Positions 59,034 to 64,000 of a stretch of DNA of 64,000 nucleotides are shown here, in pieces. The position numbers and the translations under genes were made by a program. The stretch is from positions 2,011,001 through 2,075,000 of the forward strand of contig JAMPIT010000493.1 of NCBI GenBank assembly GCA_026261815.1, read 5' to 3'. Each line of letters begins with the position of its first letter. The stretch's first letter is position 1. This DNA is from Monarcha castaneiventris obscurior (Eukaryota > Chordata > Aves > Passeriformes > Monarchidae). Under the pieces are notes generated by a model. That model had not been told where the DNA came from and did not search any database. It saw only the letters and a program-made list of their open reading frames with translations.

Positions 59034-60775
59034 CAGCCTGTGAAAACCCCTGAAATCCTTGGCTGTTGGCAGAGCAAAACTGAGGTTGGGCTGCTCTTTG
59101 TTAGCTGCACCACAGAAAATAGAGCCAGCACTAATGTAAGGTTCAAAACTACTGTCAGGTATGTGGTTAGTGCTCTCAGGACTTCTTGAATCCCCCAATA
59201 AATCCATTTATGACCTCAAGAATGCATGTGTCAAACCAGATAGTCTCCTGCAAAGAGGTAATTCAGAATGTACATTGGGTAGGTCAGCCCTGTGGTCTCA
59301 AACAAGACATTTACACAAACCCCAATATATCTTAGCTTGAAAATGAAGGGTCTTTCATCTTTAGTAACAGAATATAAATTCTATTTATTTTCCTGCTGGT
59401 ACTGAGTCTGTAGAGTGAAAAAGATGCACATTTTCCAGGTTTTCTCTGTGACTCCAAAAGGTAAAGCAATTCTCTCACTCAGATTCCCCCTGAATCAGAA
59501 GGGGAAGAAGGGTTGTTATGGAAATGTTGAAGTTGCCAGGATTTTGATAAGGACATGGAAGCAGACACAGCCACCCTGGCATCACGGATGGCGGAGGCAG
59601 AGCAGGCTAGCGACTGATACCACATCCAGCAAACACAATTCAAAGTAATTCAGGTCAAAAGTGCTCTGTTTTCCTCTTTCGTTTAAAAAGCAAGACAGGA
59701 AATGTATAAAAGCTGACAGGATCATTAGGGATTTTATAAATGCTGCTTCCTGTGGTACAGAAAACGGAAAGGAGAGAGGCACGGGGCCAAATTATGTGCT
59801 GGAGCATGTAGCTGATGCAAAGCCACACTCTGCAAACTGGTGGACCTGCACCCAGAAGAATAAGGTGATCCAGGATCTGGTCTGCTGTGAAAATCAGGGC
59901 AAAAGCTTTTTAAAAAAGCCTAAAAACTGTCCCAGAGGGCAGGTGGTGAGGTGGTGCTCCCCACGGGAAGGCTCCAGCACCTGCACATTCCATGAGTCAG
60001 CAGCCTTGGCCCCGACCTGAAACCCGGGACAGGAGGCCCAGGGATGGGAGGGGGAGTTGGGATTGTTTTATTTTCTTCAAGGCTTTCTCTATGAAAACAT
60101 AACCTCCTACCAGCATCAGACCGTTTCACCGAGCTGACAAAGTCAAATAATGAATTTGGCACTTTCCTTTGGTATCTGCTGCCCCTCCTCGAGTCGTGCT
60201 CTGGGAATCTGGAGGGAGAAGGGCTAGCAGGGAGGCAGGCCCGTGTTTGTCTTGGAAAGCTGCACACAAGCCCAACTTGAAGCATCACTCGACACACTCC
60301 ACTCTTCATTTTGCTTTCATCCCTGGCTGCAGGCAGGCAGCCCAGTGTGCTGATGGCTGCTCCCAAAGCCTCGTGCCTTTGGTACCCACATTCCAGCAAG
60401 CTCAGAGAAACAAAGTGGAAAGGAAGTGGCAGCACATGGATTTGTTTAAGAGCAAAGAAATGAGCAAAGAAACAACGCTCTCCACAGGACAGGATGGCTC
60501 TACCAGCATGCCATGGGTTGGAGGTGTCCCCTGTGGGCATGGGAGGGGGGCACTGGCCAGCCCCAGCCTCCCATTCTGGGCAGGATGGGAGCTCCTCATT
60601 TACCAAGCACCTCCTTCCCAAGCCAGCTCAACACTGTGCAGAGCAGGAGGTGCTGGGGCACAGCAGCTGCCAAACCTCAAATTCAGAGGGGCTCCAGAGC
60701 TGGGTATCGAGCACCAACCCACCAGCAGTGTCTCAGGGGGCTTTAGGAGTTTCGGACCAGAGCATCCCAGTCCTA
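59034..60775. other. Unique noncoding DNA between the duplicated segments
   Basis: About 1.7 kb without a recognised gene. Two opposed frames of about 230 codons at 59.9-60.9 kb (59920-60621 minus, 60169-60876 plus) overlap heavily and have no recognisable domain. The plus one runs into the duplicated segment. Confidence 0.45.
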
Positions 60776-61118
60776 GGTCTGGGGTTTTAAGTTTTCCGCC
60801 AGTTCAGGAAATAACACTGAGAAGGTTCAAGGTAACGAGGATGCAAGAGCTAGTCTTCCCCCATCTTCAGGCATGAAGTGGTCCAAAATTTGCTGCTCAT
60901 GTACACCCCAAGGAGAAAATCCCTGTCCTGCCCCATGCCCTGCAAGGTGCCACAGGAATAAACCTCCAGAAGCATCATGAGCACTGGTGGGACACAGTCC
61001 CTTGGGTGAGCATGGATTGCTGGAACACAGCAGCACCCATCAAGAATGGCAAACCTCCACAACCCTCGGCTTTGAGGAGTTTTGCACAGCTATGGCTCTA
61101 TTTACCCATGGATGAGGG
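60776..61118. repeat. 343-bp duplicated segment, copy 2
   Basis: This is the direct repeat of 58691-59033 with a single substitution. The flanks on both sides differ completely from copy 1. No target duplication longer than 2 bp (TA) is visible around it. Confidence 0.97.
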
Positions 61119-62957
61119 TAAGCCTCGATCCCTCTGTAGGTGTATCCAAGAGCAATCAGAGTAGGGAGGGTGGGTGAGGTTTGTGTAAGCCAGGCTGAAT
61201 CAAGGCTGCAGGGATGTGCAGCATCGCTGGGCCCTCTGCACCCAGGTGGATTTGCCTGCCTGTTCCAGCAGATGAGGATGAGATTATGCTGGAGGAGCCA
61301 CTGGCTGTGACTGACACAGCTCTGACACAAATGCAGAGAAACCCACTGTGAGCAGCACAGCCGAAGCTCTCCAAGTGTTTAGGTTGTTCAGGAGCCAAAG
61401 CAAATACATTTGCTCTGCAGGTTATAGAAGGCTGCTAAACCAGCCGTGCAACCAACTCCTCCAAGCCAAAGAATGATCTCCTTCCTCTGCACTGGAGCCT
61501 AATACCTGCAGTGACCCTGCCCAAGTTCAATTCTCCTGCTGCTCAAAGGATGCACATTGTAAATGAAAGGATGAATGTGTCAAGTATATATGTCAGACTC
61601 CAGATTCAGCCCAAAATTCTTTTTTTTTTTTTTTAATTGGGCTTTTTTCTACTTGCAGTTCAGCTCAGTCTTGGTCAAAACAGGGGAGAACAGCAAGGAT
61701 TGCCCCTTAAATATTTGACACTGAAAAGACAGCTGATAAACCCCTACAGCAGAAGACAGGGGCAGAATTCATGTCTGGGTTTTATGTAGGGTGCTGTCGA
61801 GCAAACACCTCCTGCTCAGCACTGCCTGCACTTGTTCTTCCAAGGACTTCCTTTGTGACCACGTTCCCTGAAGGCTGGTGAGACGGGGCTGGCACCAGCT
61901 CACTCAGAAGGTGGTGGCAGAAAGGCCTGTTGGGCTGGTTTCAGTGGGAAGGGAGGAGTCCCTGGCTGCCCCTTGCTCCTCTCTTGGCACAAACAGCAGG
62001 TCAGCTGCAGGTGTCAGGCACCAGGGGCCCAGTGCTGCCCATGAATCAGATGCCAGGGATGCTTACCAGAGGCAGAGCACCTGCCTGCGGTGGCAGTCTG
62101 GTAAAGGCACTTCCAAGGCACCATCTGGCTTGATAACAGGAGAGGCTTGGAGGAATATTAATTACAGAGCACCTAATTTGTGAGGATTTTCTCATCTCCA
62201 GTGTACTTTGTGCCTGATGAATCATGCTCAACTTGCAGCACCAACCTCTGCCCCAGCTCTGTCAGGACTAAATTCCTGCTTTTTTTGCCTTGAGCCCCAG
62301 CCCAGCCCAGCCTGCCCTGGCCTGGATGTTCTGCAAACACATTCAGCTCCTAGGAGGAAAAAGACCCTGCTTCTCCAAAACCATTTTCAGAAAATACTTG
62401 TAGCAGCTCTGACAATCTGCACATCTCTCCAAAACACCTATTGTAGGAGTGCTGTTTGTGTGGACCAACAGCTCTTATGCCACACGCTGTTGCAACACCT
62501 GCCTATCTCAGCAGATCTTCCCTTCTGTCAGCAAACAAGTCCTGAGCAGCACTCAGCATCCACAGTCCTGCTTGCTGCCACAGCATCTTCTTGCACAGCC
62601 CTTGCACAACAACCAGACAATCTGGATTACTCACTGCCGCATGGTCTGCTCAAGTTTCTTTGCTCATCAGAAATCAAAGAAGGATTTTTTTTTTATTTGT
62701 CAAGACAACAGCACCTAATGTTACACCAGGCAGGCTTACGTTTGTCAGGGTTACAAAGCCTGCAGCCTTCAAGCCATAAATCAATATTTTAGGGATTAAG
62801 GGAAAACTTTCCCCTGAGTGTAGGTTACTCCTCACTTGCTGACAAGAGATTTCTTTCCTCTTCCTCACCAATGTCCAGCCAGTCAATGCAGGAGCAGGAT
62901 GGCTGTGGGACTGTGCACTGCCTTGCTCAGAGGCTTGGGGGAGCCAACCATTTAAAC
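61119..62957. other. Unique noncoding DNA, no gene recognised
   Basis: It contains a 15-base T run at 61620-61634. A plus-strand frame of 194 codons at 62208-62792 is serine, leucine and cysteine rich and matches nothing known to me. Confidence 0.45.
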
Positions 62958-63041
62958 AAGAACAAAACAGAAAGCAAAAAACAAAAAAAAAACAAAAACA
63001 AACAAACAAAAACACACAAAAAACAAACCAAAAAAAAAACC
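62958..63041. repeat. A-rich low-complexity tract
   Basis: Irregular A and CAAA-type runs over about 85 bp. Such tracts can be decayed retroposon tails, but no retroposed body was recognised on either side. Confidence 0.85.
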
Positions 63042-63255
63042 ACTTTCATTTATTTTCGCCTTCACTGACATAAACACATAACACACTGCATAAACACACT
63101 GCAACTGCTCCACAACAGCACACTATACCTAAATTATTTCTGTAGTTGTTTATTTACTGAGATTACAGTCATGCCTCAAGGCCTCATCTTTGATGTCTGA
63201 AACTTTGTGGGCAAAATTTTCTGGAGGAAAAGAATGACTTCCAGTATTCGCCATG
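63042..63255. other. Unique noncoding DNA
   Basis: A short stretch with repeated ACATAA/AACACACTGCA motifs near 63070-63105. No gene was recognised. Confidence 0.5.
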
Positions 63256-63335
63256 CAGCCCTGTGACCTGCCCAAGGTTACAGAGCGGGGCAGTGGCAGA
63301 GCAGGGCCAGCACACCTCTGCCCGAGAAGCCCTGG
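63256..63335 (-). mobile_element. MIR-like ancient SINE fragment
   Basis: CTGTGACCTGCCCAAGGTTA, CAGAGCGGGGCAGTGGCAGA and GCAGGGCC follow in order the reverse complement of the MIR core ('gacttgcccaaggtcac...agtggcagagc.ggg'). This gives minus orientation. It is the best MIR match in the window. Confidence 0.6.
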
Positions 63336-64000
63336 GGTGACCTGCCAGCACCCCCTTTCTGATTCCAGTTGCAGAGGCATGAATGACCATGTCATCAGGG
63401 TGAAATCAGTGAGATTAGCCAGCTAAACCATGCATGGGATCTTGGCTCACATCCATTAAAAAAAAAAATAGAAAATAAAGTCAGAATAAAGTCAGTTTCA
63501 CTGTGAGTAAATCATTTGCTCTACAGGTCTAGCAAAGAGTGTAAATAAGAAACCAGAAAAATCCCAAAAAGAATCTCTATGATCAGCAAGAGAAAAGAGT
63601 TCAAAAACATCCGCACTGCAAAGGACAGAACTACCTTCAGTAACTGAATTTAGTTGCAGTCAGGAGGGATGGGGCAGATTAACAGATAGAGCAAACTTCA
63701 TTTCCTCAGCAGGTACCAGAACCAAGAAGTAGCAATAGACACCAAACCCACGGACTATGGGCTAATGAATCCTCAGCTGAGCAAGGCAGCAAGTGAGGAG
63801 AACACTCAGGTGAGCCCCTCCAGGAAGGGCAGATGCTGAAATAGGAGATGCTTTGCAAACCCGAGGGAGCTCCCAAGGGCTGAACACAGCCCAACCTTTG
63901 TGGCCTAACGAGGTCCAGGGACACGCACAGCAATTTATAGGAAAGCAACTTTGACACAGGCTGCAGGGCAAGGAGGGAGATTTCACACCAATTAGGAAAC
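63336..64000. other. Unique noncoding DNA, no gene recognised
   Basis: AT-rich to mixed sequence to the window end. No gene or repeat could be supported. Confidence 0.5.

Noticed and set aside
59920..60876. Opposed frames of about 230 codons
   Set aside because: They overlap on opposite strands without any recognisable domain. One extends into the duplicated 343-bp segment.

Overview
The window looks like bird nuclear DNA, most likely from a songbird. The evidence is 3' ends of CR1 LINEs carrying the avian ATTCTRTGA-type tail, several families of solo retroviral LTRs, a few very old MIR-like fragments, and no bacterial gene organisation. I recognise no protein-coding gene, rRNA, standard tRNA or CRISPR array. 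All open frames are short, occur on both strands and match no family I can name. The window is best read as intergenic or deep intronic DNA, although small single exons cannot be excluded by eye.

Layout. 0-5 kb: a CR1 3' end (782-913), two tandem tRNA-like units (1532-1832), otherwise unique DNA. 5-13 kb: a solo LTR at 5968-6428 (-), a second at 9647-10077 (-) and a third, of another family, at 12117-12863 (+). 13-23 kb: AT-rich blocks that look like conserved noncoding DNA, a 210-bp polypurine (GAGAAG)n repeat at 16895-17104, two CR1 pieces, a MIR-like piece and a solo LTR at 22494-23085 (-). 25-31 kb: two LTRs of the TGATGCC family in opposite orientation (25524-25963 +, 29417-29852 -), then a CpG-enriched patch and a CR1 end. 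31-50 kb: mostly unique sequence with a 420-bp CR1 (35658-36076), short hairpins, a second CpG-enriched patch near 40 kb, an old dispersed repeat near 42.4 kb and an AT-rich hairpin region at 49.3 kb. 51-57.7 kb: two near-identical long LTRs in the same orientation (51315-51993, 56207-56858), each with its own flanking duplication, followed by a fifth TGATGCC LTR (57188-57641 +). 58-64 kb: a 343-bp segment present twice with one difference (58691-59033 and 60776-61118), then unique DNA, an A-rich tract and a MIR-like fragment.

The main result is the LTR set. Eight solo LTRs fall into four groups; I set their ends from TG...CA termini and short target-site duplications (TSDs): 4 bp for the TGATGCC family and for 12117-12863, 5 bp for 22494-23085, and 5-6 bp for the 51/56 kb pair. 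Counting 12117-12863, nine LTRs are annotated in all. No internal gag, pol or env sequence was seen. No new multi-gene system was found. The items most worth checking are the LTR family with a conserved octamer-TATA promoter, the nearly identical 343-bp duplication, the tandem tRNA-like units and the polypurine/G-quadruplex repeat.
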